Assembly: GCF_000001735.4 (NCBI RefSeq) | Contig: NC_003070.9 | Span: 19,763,971 to 19,827,970, forward strand | DNA length: 64,000 nucleotides | From: Arabidopsis thaliana | Lineage: Eukaryota; Streptophyta; Magnoliopsida; Brassicales; Brassicaceae | Direction of reading: 5' to 3' | In this document: piece after piece, positions 48,322 to 59,106 of the stretch | Layout: each line of letters begins with the position of its first letter | How positions within the stretch are numbered: the first letter of the stretch is position 1 | Position numbers and translations under genes: made by a program | Notes under the pieces: model-generated | The model's input: only the letters and a program-made list of their open reading frames with translations | Told to the model about the DNA's origin: nothing | Database searches by the model: none

Positions 48322-49224
48322 ATGGAGGATAACCGGAAAACTACCCCAAACTCCGGCGAGACCAAACCAGAGACGTCCCTGGAGACGTCACTATCATCAG
48401 ACTTCGAGTTTGGATCATTGACTCCCACATCTCCATCACAAGACCCCTTCTCGGAAAATTCTCCCGCTGATCATCTTTTCCTCAACGGCCGTCTATTACC
48501 ACACTCTTTTCCAACGAGCACGATAACGACACGTTCAGTGTCACGTACTACCAGCGAAAACACTTTCCGGAGCGATAGTTGGAGCAGCCGAAGCAGTGAT
48601 AGTAGCAGCCCGACATCTTACACTCCAAGAACAAGCACTTGTAATATCTTCAAGATCACAAGTTCTAGTACCGGTCATGGGAAAGAGACTAATATAACAT
48701 GTTTTGGTACTCGGTCCGAAGAGATTATGTGCCTAAGGCCCGCAACTTCTTCAAAGAAAACAAACACTTGCATCAGCAAAGAATACTATCACAAACCATC
48801 GTTAATATTGGATCTAAAGAAGAGACCACCGGTGGAAAATGGTAAAGCCGTAAACACGACAAATAAGGTTTCGTATTTGCCGCAATGCAAGAGGAAGAAA
48901 GCGACGGAGATTGTAACGGCTCAGCTTTACGGGTCGTATTCACGGCGGTGGCAGCATATAACTCCGGTCTTTAAAAGAGAAGGGTCGGTGAAAAGTAAGG
49001 GAGGAGGGATTAAGGTCGGTGGACGGAAAAAGAAGTCGACGAGGAGGAAGAAGCCGAAGAAGGCGGAGGAGAGAAGAGGAATAAGTAGTAAGTTAATGAA
49101 GTGGTGGAAGAGAATTCTAAAGGCGGTGGTGTTTGCTTGCAGGGAGTGTCATGCAATGGAGCCTCATCAGATACTTGTAAATGATGATGCTGGTGTGAAA
49201 AAGAAGATTATTAAATGTCCATAA
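48322..49224 (+). CDS. Basic Ser-rich protein resembling BKI1/MAKR membrane-associated kinase regulators
   Basis: Intronless, 300 aa from the ATG at 48322. The N-terminal third is Ser/Thr-rich with DFEFGSLTP and ADHLFLNGRLLPHSFP, which resemble the DFEF and ADELF-x-G-x-LLPL motifs of BKI1/MAKR proteins. A Ser-rich middle follows (SDSWSSRSSDSSSPTSY). A strongly basic cluster at about residues 235-255 (KKKSTRRKKPKKAEERRG) could bind anionic lipids at the plasma membrane, as in BKI1. The C-terminus (KLMKWWKRILKAVVFACREC) is an amphipathic basic/hydrophobic segment. No enzymatic motif is seen. BKI1 inhibits BRI1 and is released when phosphorylated; whether this protein regulates a receptor kinase is inference from motif likeness only. 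Confidence 0.7.
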   Translation: MEDNRKTTPNSGETKPETSLETSLSSDFEFGSLTPTSPSQDPFSENSPADHLFLNGRLLPHSFPTSTITTRSVSRTTSENTFRSDSWSSRSSDSSSPTSYTPRTSTCNIFKITSSSTGHGKETNITCFGTRSEEIMCLRPATSSKKTNTCISKEYYHKPSLILDLKKRPPVENGKAVNTTNKVSYLPQCKRKKATEIVTAQLYGSYSRRWQHITPVFKREGSVKSKGGGIKVGGRKKKSTRRKKPKKAEERRGISSKLMKWWKRILKAVVFACRECHAMEPHQILVNDDAGVKKKIIKCP

Positions 49225-50415
49225 TCAAAATTTCAATGTTTCTCTAATCTATTTGCTTGTGTTTTCTGCTAATATAAACAAACTTTATGGGAAAAAAATA
49301 TTTGAGACAAAACTTTTGCAAAAAAATTCAATCCAAACGATGTTATCTTACATAAATTAACGTTTGTCTTTTTGCATTTTTCTCTTCAAAAACCCACAGA
49401 GAACGATTAATTAGTGACGATGTAAAAACATGATCAAAATAACTAGGGAACTCCAAGCCAAAAATACCTAGAGTAATCAAAGTTTTTTTTTCTTTTGATT
49501 ATTGATGAAAGATTAAGAAGCAATAAAATCATAAAACTTTTAAAATTAGAAGGAAAAAAACTTTAAAATTTAGAAACATATAATAATTAATTACTATTCA
49601 GAATCGTAAAAATAATTAAAATCACAAAATCAATGTCTCGTCAAAGTTTGGGCTGGGCCTATCTTATAACTTGTTAAGATTAGGTCTACGTTAAACTAAG
49701 CGGTAATGATAACTCGGGCCAGGTCGTTTATCTTTACTTGGATAGTAAACTGGTGAAGTTCAGGTCGGGTCGGGTCGGGTCGTCGTAAAGGTTTTTCGTA
49801 TTGTTTTTAGGAAATTAAAAAAAAAAAAAAAACAGAAGTAGAAAACAAAAAAATGAAAAATTGAATAATCAAAATCGAGAAAACTTGATAATCGAAGTTC
49901 TTGTTCATCTTCTCGATCTCTTGGTGCTCGAGAAGCATTGGATAGAGAATTTTCTTGGGAAGGTGATAGAACAAAAGTAAGATCTGTATATATTCAACGC
50001 GTCTTCTTCGTTCAACTATATAAGGTAATCTGAATGCGATCCTAGAATTTCTCTGATTTTTGACATCGTTATCGTAGAAGAAATTGGACTTGTATGCTTT
50101 GGTGATTGATCGAATTGGAGATATTTCAATGAAGGCGTTTCAAATTACGTGTATGTTCAAATTTTTGCTATCTTATAGTGGGAAAAAATTTTAGTCTTTG
50201 GTTTTTTTGCTTGAATCGAGTAAAGAGTCTATATGCATTGTGATTATCAGATTTTAGTTATAGATCTCAGTTTTTGGGAATGCGTAGTGTAATAGTTGTA
50301 GGGTTGACTCAATTTTGGGAATTTGATTGCAAGTGAGATTGTGCTTGTAATTGGCGAATTTATTGATGTAATCAAGTATTTGCAGAGGGGGAAGAAGGTG
50401 GTTTTAGTTGTGGAA
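49225..50415. other. Intergenic region and MAP4K leader
   Basis: Contains TGGGCTGGGCC (site II) near 49649, a short GGTCG tandem near 49764-49785 and a leader with several upstream ATGs, probably partly removed by a 5' UTR intron. No separate gene. Confidence 0.5.
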
Positions 50416-53400
50416 ATGGATGATGTTGCTGGTTTACAAGAGGCAGCTGGAACCAGATTTAGCCAGTTTGAGCTAATCGGAAGAGGATCGTTTGGTGATG
50501 TCTACAAAGCGTAAGTATCTGAAAATTCATTCTGAGTTCTTAAGATTTTGCAGTCAGTAGCTTCTTTACTTTTAAAGAATAGAGTAAGACTGATAGATGT
50601 GCTTTCATCTTGAATATAAATATTCATGAAAGCATCTTTTTTGGTTATCACACAACAATACTGATATGTGAGCACTAATCTGACCCACTAGAAAGCAACT
50701 GAAAATTGTGTGTTTCTTTGTGGAATCTGATTTGCATTAGTTTACTATCTTGTCCAATCATAACTATCTAAGATTAGTTGCGTCTACCTTATTTATATGC
50801 TGAGCTGTTGCCTCTGCGTATCAGGTTTGATACGGAGCTTAACAAAGACGTTGCCATTAAAGTTATTGATCTGGAAGAATCGTAAGTATTTGTATTTTTA
50901 TAGTCTTATGTAGTATCAAATATGTAGTCTCCACTTAAAATTTTTGGATAGTATTTCGTTTGCTCTGTAATTAAATTGAACAAAGGTAATCTTTTATATG
51001 CTACTTGTTTGTGATTCTTAAAGTCATTAATCTACATTTGTTTTTTCTCTATAAAATAGCTCTAGTTTCCAGCTGTAGTATCCTTGTCTCAAGAATACCA
51101 CAATGCTCAGTGCCCTTTTCTAACTAGCCCTTTTACTTCATATGTGACAGAGAAGACGAGATTGAAGATATACAGAAGGTATCTCTTGAATTGACGTTAG
51201 TTTTGTTGGTAAGTAGTAGTGTGCAAGATTGTCGTGTTCACATTCTGTTATGAACCCCAGGAAATTTCAGTATTGTCACAATGCCGTTGCCCATATATTA
51301 CCGAATACTATGGTTCTTACCTTCACCAGACCAAGTTATGGATCATCATGGAATATATGGCTGGTGGCTCAGTTGCTGACCTTGTATGTTATTTCACTTC
51401 TTTGCTGAGTTGAGATATAAAATTGTTTGTGTAGTGATGCACACATCTCTGTGGAGTTATTATCCTTTAATTCTCGTTGGTGCAAATAATAATCTGTTAA
51501 AACTATATTGCGAGTGTAGCTTCAACCGGGTAATCCATTGGATGAAATTTCAATTGCTTGTATTACGCGCGACCTACTTCATGCTGTTGAATATCTCCAT
51601 GCTGAGGGAAAAATCCACAGAGATATTAAAGGTTTTCTCTACTTATATATTTTAACATCTTATGGCTTTTCATGATACTGTGTGTTCTGATCGCTTATTG
51701 CATGACTATTTTTTTTTCCTATTTTTGCAGCCGCCAATATTTTGTTGAGTGAGAACGGTGATGTTAAGGTATTTTCTACTTCTTAAACTTATTTGATTAA
51801 TTTCTTAAATTTTCTTTTATATCCGAGTGGTTTAGTTGGAACTTCTTTCACGCATATTAGGTTGCAGACTTTGGTGTTTCTGCACAATTAACCCGGACTA
51901 TATCAAGGCGAAAGGTACTTATCTTATTATACTAATGAATCTCCTGACTCTATATCGTGTTTCGTTCTTCATCATTTATTGTGCTTACTGATCCAGTAAT
52001 TAGGGGTGCTCTTATAGACCCACTCACTTTATTACCCTTATAGCTGTGGCTTTGTGCAGTTCCAGTTCCCATGCACTACATCACAGAATTTTGTGCATGC
52101 TTTTCCATAGTCTTGTCATTCAAATGTTTGAACTTGTTAAGAATTTTATTATGTTGAGTTCTCGCCTGTGATGGTTTGGTGTTATTATACAACTTTCGGA
52201 CTGTATTTGCTAATGATATAAAGTTGACAGACATTTGTAGGAACACCATTTTGGATGGCACCAGAAGTGATTCAGAACTCCGAAGGTTATAATGAGAAGG
52301 TATCTCGTCCATCTGCTGTAGCTTTTGTTGTTCTTCTAGTTTACCCAATCTTCTGTGTATACCCTGGCTTTACTTGTTTTCTAGCCCTTTCTAATTTTGT
52401 CGGTTTCTGCTTCTGGTCTTTTCCAGGCAGATATATGGTCTCTTGGAATAACAATGATAGAGATGGCAAAAGGAGAACCTCCCCTTGCTGACCTTCATCC
52501 TATGAGAGTGCTTTTTATCATTCCCCGGGAAAGCCCTCCTCAGGTTTCATATTCTAAATATTGTTTTGGCACGAGAAAGGCTTGTTAGATAGTTGGAATG
52601 CATTGTTTGAGACGAACCTAATACTGCCATATGTCTTGATTGCGAAGCCACCTTTCAGAGCTAGATATTTAACTTGTTTATATCCTCCACAGTTAGATGA
52701 GCATTTTTCACGTCCTTTGAAGGAATTTGTTTCGTTCTGCTTGAAAAAGGCTCCGGCTGAGGTACTTGTACTTGTAGTGCAATCTCTGATCTTTATTGTC
52801 AGCAGTGACATGCCAAAATCTCTCATACAACTCTTCCTTATACTTTCAGAGACCAAATGCCAAAGAACTTCTCAAACATAGATTTATAAAGAATGCTAGG
52901 AAAAGCCCGAAACTACTTGAAAGAATAAGGTGTGATCTTTGTTCTCCCAACAGTGTTGGTTTGTGGTTTCAGTTTATTTACTCCGCTTATTTGACTGTGT
53001 GACATTAACTATGCGTTTTTTTATTTATTGTTTCCTCAGTTGATTCATTTATTCCGATCTGCTTTATGCCAAACGAAAATACAGAACAGGATGATTCTAA
53101 TACTGTTCTTTTCTTTTGTTTGAAGAGAGCGGCCAAAATACCAAGTAAAAGAGGACGAAGAGATTCCAACAAACGGTCCAAAAGCTCCGGCTGAATCATC
53201 TGGGACTGTTAGAGTGGCTAAAGATGAGAGAGGCCAGGGAACTTCTGGAACTAGGTTGGATAAATGGTTGGATAAATGGTCTATTCTTGGGATTTCTTCT
53301 CTCTTTCTTGTTCGTCAAAATCTTAAGAACTTGGAGCTACAGTTTTCAGGTAAAAACTGTCAGAAATGCGGGGTGGGACTTTAGCATTGGGGGTTCGCAG

Positions 53401-55263
53401 GGTGCTGGAACTGTTCGAGCTTTAAAACCTCCACAAGCCAGGGAAAGGCGCCAAGAAGTTAATTCTAATCAGACTTCTCAAAAAACATCACGAACCAGTG
53501 GTAGTCAATTGTCATCCACTTTTGGTGTCCCTGAAATCTCTGAAGGAGGTTTTAATAAAAGAGATTCTTATCAGAATGACTATCAAGAAGAAGTAAGTTC
53601 CTTTGCCTCTTGTGTGCCTAGATGCAGTCCCATTCTTTCTTATTAGCAGACATTGCACGGGAAAATCCTCTTGAACTTCACAAATATATCATGATCTGCT
53701 GTGTTTCAAGTTAACCATTTTTCAATTTGATTTAAGTTTCTTTCACTTGGAGGATTATCACATCTTCAGAATAAAAAGAACTGGATCGAGGTTGATCATA
53801 CTTTTCTCATCCTTGTCATTCTGAATTTTCAGGATGATTCAAGTGGTTCTGGAACTGTTGTCATAAGATCGCCGAGAAGCTCTCAGTCATCTTCAATGTT
53901 TCGTGATCAAAGCTCTGGGGTATTGGAAATTCTTTCTCTCTTTTTCAACTTATAAAGCAAGTCTGTGTACTTTGCCTTGGTCCTATCATTCTGTTCCAAC
54001 AATTAGTATGTCTAATTCCAGTTCTTCTGTGTAGTCTACCAGGTATACGTCTTTTGATGATGCTTCTACAAGTGGAACAGTTGTTGTCCGTGGGCAGAAT
54101 GATGATTCTGGATCACCTCGAACACCGAGATCTAGACTAGGGCTTCAAGAAAGAAGTTCCAGTGCCTCAGAGGATAGCATCTCAAATCTTGCAGAGGTTG
54201 TTTGAAACTTAATCTTTTGAAGTTGTCTCTGAGATTACAAGTTATTCTCCTGTGTTCTTATTCATTTCCGTTATTCTTCTTTCAGGCAAAATTAGCACTT
54301 GAAGCAGGTTTCAGAAGAGGGAATGCTAGGGAAAGACTTGGTAATGGGAAGGTTAACAAAAGAAGAGAGCAAGCAACAGATAATTCTGATTACTTGAGGT
54401 TAGTGTGTTTATGTATACTAAGGCTTCTGCTGGTCACAAGGAGTTGTCTGGTTATTTCTGACATGAAAGCTGTTACCTTGCAGAAATTCCCGCGATCATT
54501 CTGATAAACAAAGACCAGTCATGAGATCACAACAAGTGAGTGATGATGAAGAAGATGACTCCAAATTGGCATCATTGTCTGCATCATTGTCACTATTGCT
54601 ATTACCATCCCTAAAAGAGGTAAGCTATAAACTACGCTCACATTTGCCATCTTACTTCTCTCAATGAGTTATGAGTCATCTTCAATTTAGAGAAAAAAAA
54701 GTTTCGGTCTTGAGTTAGAAGCTGCAAATAATATAGGCTGTTGGGGGTGACGACTCAAAAGGAACTATTGGACATAGAGTTTCGAGATCCTTAGTTAAAA
54801 TGGAACGCGAAAAGCCTGGTTCTTCTGAAGCTTTTATTGCCAAACTGATCGAACAGTTGGGAAGGTAAGTGTAACTATAAAAGAACATATACACACACTT
54901 GTGTATACAGTATCAGTCTGTTTTATATTGGCAATACTGGGTTTGATCTAATGAAACTCGAAAATGGTCATACAGTACAAAGGAAGTGTCAGTGAAAGAA
55001 GTGCAAGACATGGCGATCCGTGTGTTCGCTAAGACAATGAACAATGATGCAGAGAACAAAAGAAAGCAAGCTAGCAAAGAATTTAGTTCTAATGCAAACT
55101 TTAGTCCACTTGCAAGATTCTTATTCTCAAGGTTTGACTGATGTGATTAGCATTAAACATTTCTCCTGAAACGAAAACTGAGTAATAACTTACAATGTTT
55201 ATTTAATTTTCTGTGTTTTGCAGATGGCTAGGTCAAACATCGCGTGATCTTAACCAAAGTTGA
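50416..55263 (+). CDS. ATMAP4K ALPHA1: Ste20/GCK-type MAP4K serine/threonine kinase (20 exons)
   Basis: Exons: 50416-50510, 50825-50881, 51151-51178, 51261-51383, 51520-51631, 51731-51768, 51861-51914, 52231-52299, 52427-52543, 52693-52761, 52850-52929, 53126-53254, 53364-53592, 53833-53919, 54035-54196, 54286-54398, 54484-54619, 54737-54864, 54976-55131 and 55224-55263. The total is 2022 nt, 673 aa. The kinase domain is N-terminal: [11 protein letters not shown], Lys44 in [13 protein letters not shown] (134-138), DFG (154-156), and [10 protein letters not shown], the Ste20 signature. Active-site residues are all present. The C-terminal half is Ser/Thr/Arg-rich with GTV(V/R)R repeats ([34 protein letters not shown]) and ends in [13 protein letters not shown]. 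Relatives of yeast Sps1/Cdc15-like kinases and animal MST/GCK act upstream of MAPK or Hippo-like NDR modules. The exon 12/13 junction is the least certain. It appears to match At1g53165. Confidence 0.9.
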
Positions 55264-57568
55264 GAAACTCACAGAAGACAGAACATAAGAATGTTGTTTG
55301 TGTGTCTCTTACATTGATTTGATGCATTGAATTTTGGTATTTATGTGTATAATTTTTTTTCAGAAAAAGGGTGTATTTATAAAATTTTAAGTTTTTTTTT
55401 TTTTAATTGGCATTTTCTACCTTATTTTGGCCTTTTTAGTTTTATCTTTATTTTTCCTTCCTGGTTTTTTTTAGAGAGGAAGCATATTCTTAGTTGTATA
55501 ATTAAGGGCTTGCCTTTTATCTGTGATAATATGTAATCACTCTTACCATTTCATTCATATACCAGTACTCATAATCATTATTTTTGTTTTTCTTTCTCTT
55601 AACTCTCTCATATGACAAAAGTCATCAATCTTTTGTTGTTAATTCTTCTACAAAAGTGGCAACTTGTGTGGTTCATGAATCAGACAACTCAATGCAGCTG
55701 TAAACTAAAAAAATTGACTAACAAGGGTTATTACCATGAGAGGACCTGTAGTGAGTCAAACATATGCTCAGGAATACCAGCTCGGTCTTGGTTTAGATGA
55801 TTAAGTCCCAACCTGAGTATATCTTTCAATCGTTACTCTGGAAATAGCAACATACAAAGAAATAAATAGCAACCGTGACTCTCTTTCTCACAATATAAAC
55901 TCAAAAGACTAAGGACCATTATTTTTGATGAAAAATTGAAAACTCAAGATCTTTAGTTTTGCTAAGTTTTCTATTTGAGGCCTAAACATAACAAGGAAAT
56001 TTAGCAAAACAAAAGTTCTTGAGTTTTCATCCAAAATAAAAGGCCATCGCCCAATGGCAAAGTTTCTTTAGTCAACGAAAACATTTGTTTACGTACAAAA
56101 TAAATAAAATTTGGGGTCACACTAAATCAGCATTTTTGTTTTCTCATTGGGTCACTGAAGCTTCACAGAGGACACGTATTCATTAAAGGTGATAATACAA
56201 TGTATTATCCAATATACGTAGATGAGTAAGTGGTCCCTTTTTGGTCGGAGAAATGGTCAAAGAACGAAAGGACCTAGTATTTGTTTTCGTTATTTTACTA
56301 AAATCATACAGTCACAGTCACAGAGCTCATAAACAGAGGTTTGTGTAAACGCCGTTATCATAAACACCGCGCCAAACACCTCAGCCGACGTGTCGCAAAC
56401 ATTGTCCTGATGACGCCACACGTGGATCGGGCTTTCGGATCCTAGTATGGTAGCCTTCGGTCCAGCATTAAATTTGTAACGTAAAAAAGTTGCAATCGTC
56501 AATTGATATAAAACATCTACTTATGGGAGTGATCCATAGTTGTGCGTAGTGACATGACATGGGTGTATATTTGGTTGAGTGGGGCTAAATGTCGTTAAGA
56601 TAAGGGCTTAATTGAAACTATTCAACTTTCTAGAGGCCCCAATTTTACATCCCTTTATTATAACCCTTAACACGATTTTGTACGCATGCATATATATATA
56701 TTTTAAAACATACTAACTTCTTTAAAAAAATATGAAATAAGAATTTAAATTATGTTAAGCGTCCACGTGGTAACGATGACGATTCCAGCCGTTGGATCTG
56801 CGACCATAGAGCATAACTGTTTTATACGTTTTTTGATCACAAAGTTGGCGACAAGAATCAAAATCAAATCTCATCCTTCCTTTGTCTCTCATTATGAAGC
56901 CGCCGCTCTTCTTATCTTCAACTTCCTTAAAACATTTTTACCATTTCAAATCGAATACTATTCAACTTAAGCAAGACTCTTAACCATCTGTTAATAAATC
57001 ATCGGAGTTAAAAGAGTTGATGCAAAACACAAAAGTCAAAAGTTAGAAAAGCAGTCCAAACTGTGAAAATGACGTAAGCGTAAAGAAGTATTCTTCTAAC
57101 GTACGCCGCAGCCAGAGAAGATGGGTCCGGTCCTCCCACGATTGGTGCGTGTCTTCACGACACTTGGACCATTGTCTTTTCAAGCCGACGACGACGATAC
57201 TCATCACTATATTTAGTCTTATAATAATAACATTACCATTCTTTATCTATTTCTTCTACACACGAGCCCCAAAAAGCTCTATAATACTTTATCTTTTCAA
57301 TTACGAATTTACGATGATGCATTTCCTTGGCAAATACTAAAGAAAAAAAAAAAGCTTAAGATCCTCTTATGTTACGTCGATTTATAATAGGGTTTCATAA
57401 TAATATATACATAACGACTTTTTTTTCACGGCAGCTAAAAATTATATTGGAGCTTTTCTACACTTTCTTCTAAAAAACGGATAATATTTTTTTCTTAGGC
57501 AGAAAAAAAAAGGAAACGTTATTTTTTTTTGTCTAAAGAAACGACATAAGAAAAAAAAAACTCACGGC
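55264..57568. other. Convergent intergenic region between MAP4K and ERF8
   Basis: 3' UTRs of two convergent genes plus 2 kb without a supported gene. It contains an imperfect hairpin (55914-56044), GC-richer patches with ACGTG cores (56340-56480, 56755-56800, 57080-57200) and a 31-codon ATG sORF (57121-57216). Confidence 0.5.
55914..56044. repeat. Imperfect inverted repeat (foldback hairpin, arms about 50 bp)
   Basis: The left arm (55914-55970) and the reverse complement of the right arm (55993-56044) share TTATTTTnGATGAAA, ACTCAAGA, CTTTnGTTTTGCTAA and TTTCCT-like blocks, with a gap of a few bases and a loop of roughly 25 nt. A transcript would fold into one long stem, so this could be a MITE or a young hairpin RNA locus. 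Confidence 0.7.
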
Positions 57569-58126
57569 CTATTCCGCCGGAGGAGCTAAGTTAAGATCCA
57601 GATCTAACGGCGGAGATATCTTCCCAGCTCCACCTTCGAAATCAACGACCGACGACGTTTCAGACTCGCTCTGGACACCACACGTCGTCATCTTTGGATA
57701 CGTCGCCATGTTATAGTAGTAAACCGGATGCACAAGCGGGATCTTACGACGACACGCGCCGCCGCCGCCTAAGCTGAGCTCGAGGTGCGGAGGTGTTATA
57801 AACCGTGCCGCCGTGGGAGAGTCGACGACGGTGCTACTCTGAGTAGGACTACTACCAACGATAACACCGAAATTGGTCTTAGCCTTAACACCACGAAAGT
57901 CACGCGCGGCTGCGTCGTAAGCACGCGCCGCCTGCTGAGCGGTGTCGAACGTACCGAGCCAGACTCGAGTTTTCTTAACCGGATCTCGGATCTCAGCGGC
58001 GTATCTTCCCCATGGACGTTTCCTAACGCCTCTGTAACGAATCTCTTTGGCAGCATTACTCTCATGATGAGTCGGGTTCGTTGGAGCAACCGGGTCGGGT
58101 TTCAAACCCATGGTGATGTTGGGCAT
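57569..58126 (-). CDS. ERF8: ERF8, class II (EAR repressor) ERF transcription factor
   Basis: Intronless, 185 aa, starting MPNITMGL. One AP2/ERF domain (about residues 29-87): [20 protein letters not shown], the [16 protein letters not shown] stretch and [10 protein letters not shown], with the Ala and Asp of ERF-type (GCC-box) binders. Two repressor motifs are visible: LELSL near residue 118 and a C-terminal [12 protein letters not shown] motif (DLNxxP type) that recruits TOPLESS co-repressors. This places it in ERF group VIII. It acts in the nucleus as a repressor of stress, ABA or ethylene-responsive genes. Codons are GC-rich relative to neighbours, normal for this family; the GC-rich antisense ORF over it is a shadow. 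It appears to match At1g53170. Confidence 0.95.
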   Translation of the reverse strand: MPNITMGLKPDPVAPTNPTHHESNAAKEIRYRGVRKRPWGRYAAEIRDPVKKTRVWLGTFDTAQQAARAYDAAARDFRGVKAKTNFGVIVGSSPTQSSTVVDSPTAARFITPPHLELSLGGGGACRRKIPLVHPVYYYNMATYPKMTTCGVQSESETSSVVDFEGGAGKISPPLDLDLNLAPPAE

Positions 58127-58203
58127 GGTGTAATTAGGAAGAAGAATGGAACGAGAAGATCGGTGAAAGAGTTTTGTGGTAACGAGAAGAAGTAGAAGAG
58201 CTT

Positions 58204-58212
58204 CTTTTTATA
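58204..58212 (-). promoter_or_regulatory. TATA box of ERF8
   Basis: Read on the minus strand TATAAAAAG lies about 80 nt upstream of the ERF8 ATG, a normal plant spacing for a short 5' UTR. Confidence 0.6.
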
Positions 58213-58654
58213 GGAGAGTAAAGCAACGCTCCTTTTGGGGAGCTTTCTTGTGAACAGTCAAAGCCATTTTGAGAGATGGTTTAATTATCTCTCTCTCATG
58301 CTTCTCTTATTTCATATAAAAACTGGTTTTTGTTATTATATCCACTTATGTTTTGCCACGTGTTCACTTCTCTTTCTCCAAAAGAATCTTATTTATTACC
58401 CTTTTTCACCTTTGTAACAAAGACTGCACAAATCACAATCTTATAAATTAAGTTACTGCCTATTAAGAATATAATATAATTTGGTTTTTGCTGCATTTAT
58501 CCCTATTTAAACTAGGAACATATTTGTACTAAATCTATAAAACATGTTATATCGCCACTTTGCAATTTTAAGTAATTTTTCTTATTAAAGCAATGTAATA
58601 TGCGGATTTAAATCTATATAATGACATAACAATAATACTAGTATACACTATTAA

Positions 58655-59106
58655 AGAGTGTTATTAGTTTGTGATTTAATTAAAGTTTTAGTAACTTAAA
58701 ATATTATAAAGAATCTATTGTTATTCAATTAAAAAAATTTAAAATATTAAGATTTGTAAAAAATAATTTAAAATCTTGATAAATCTATAGTTATTGGATT
58801 TATACTTTTATAAAATTATTATAAATTTTATATTATTTAGCTAAAACAAAAGAATCTATAATTGTCAATGAATTAAATTATTGTGTTATTGGTTTATGAT
58901 TTTCTACACTTTTTCCAAAATAAAGTTACGAAAAGTATCATTAAAAAAGAAAGATTGTTTGAGAAAATTTAGAAATTGTGAAAAACTAATCAACAAGATT
59001 ATAGAAAACTCTATAATAATAGTTTAGAAACTTTCATTTCTTTACAATCTATGATTTTATCAGATTCTTGAATTTTTTTTAATTAATTAAGAACTAATAA
59101 CACCCT
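58655..59106. mobile_element. MITE (PIF/Harbinger- or Tourist-like), 452 bp
   Basis: Terminal inverted repeats AGAGTGTTATTAGTTT on the left and, on the minus strand, AGGGTGTTATTAGTT on the right differ at one base over 15. TTAA/TAA lies outside both ends, consistent with the TWA target of PIF/Harbinger elements. The interior is AT-rich with repeated AATCTATnGTTATT motifs in both orientations and no ORF. Confidence 0.7.

Noticed and set aside
49764..49785. GGTCG tandem before the MAP4K gene
   Set aside because: Too short (about four units) to be more than slippage; no evidence for a regulatory role.
51219..51655. Separate small ORFs in the MAP4K gene
   Set aside because: They are exon plus intron read-through; the spliced 20-exon model accounts for them in frame.
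57785..58195. 136-codon plus-strand ORF over ERF8
   Set aside because: Antisense shadow of the GC-rich AP2 coding sequence; no domain and Arg/Ser-biased composition.
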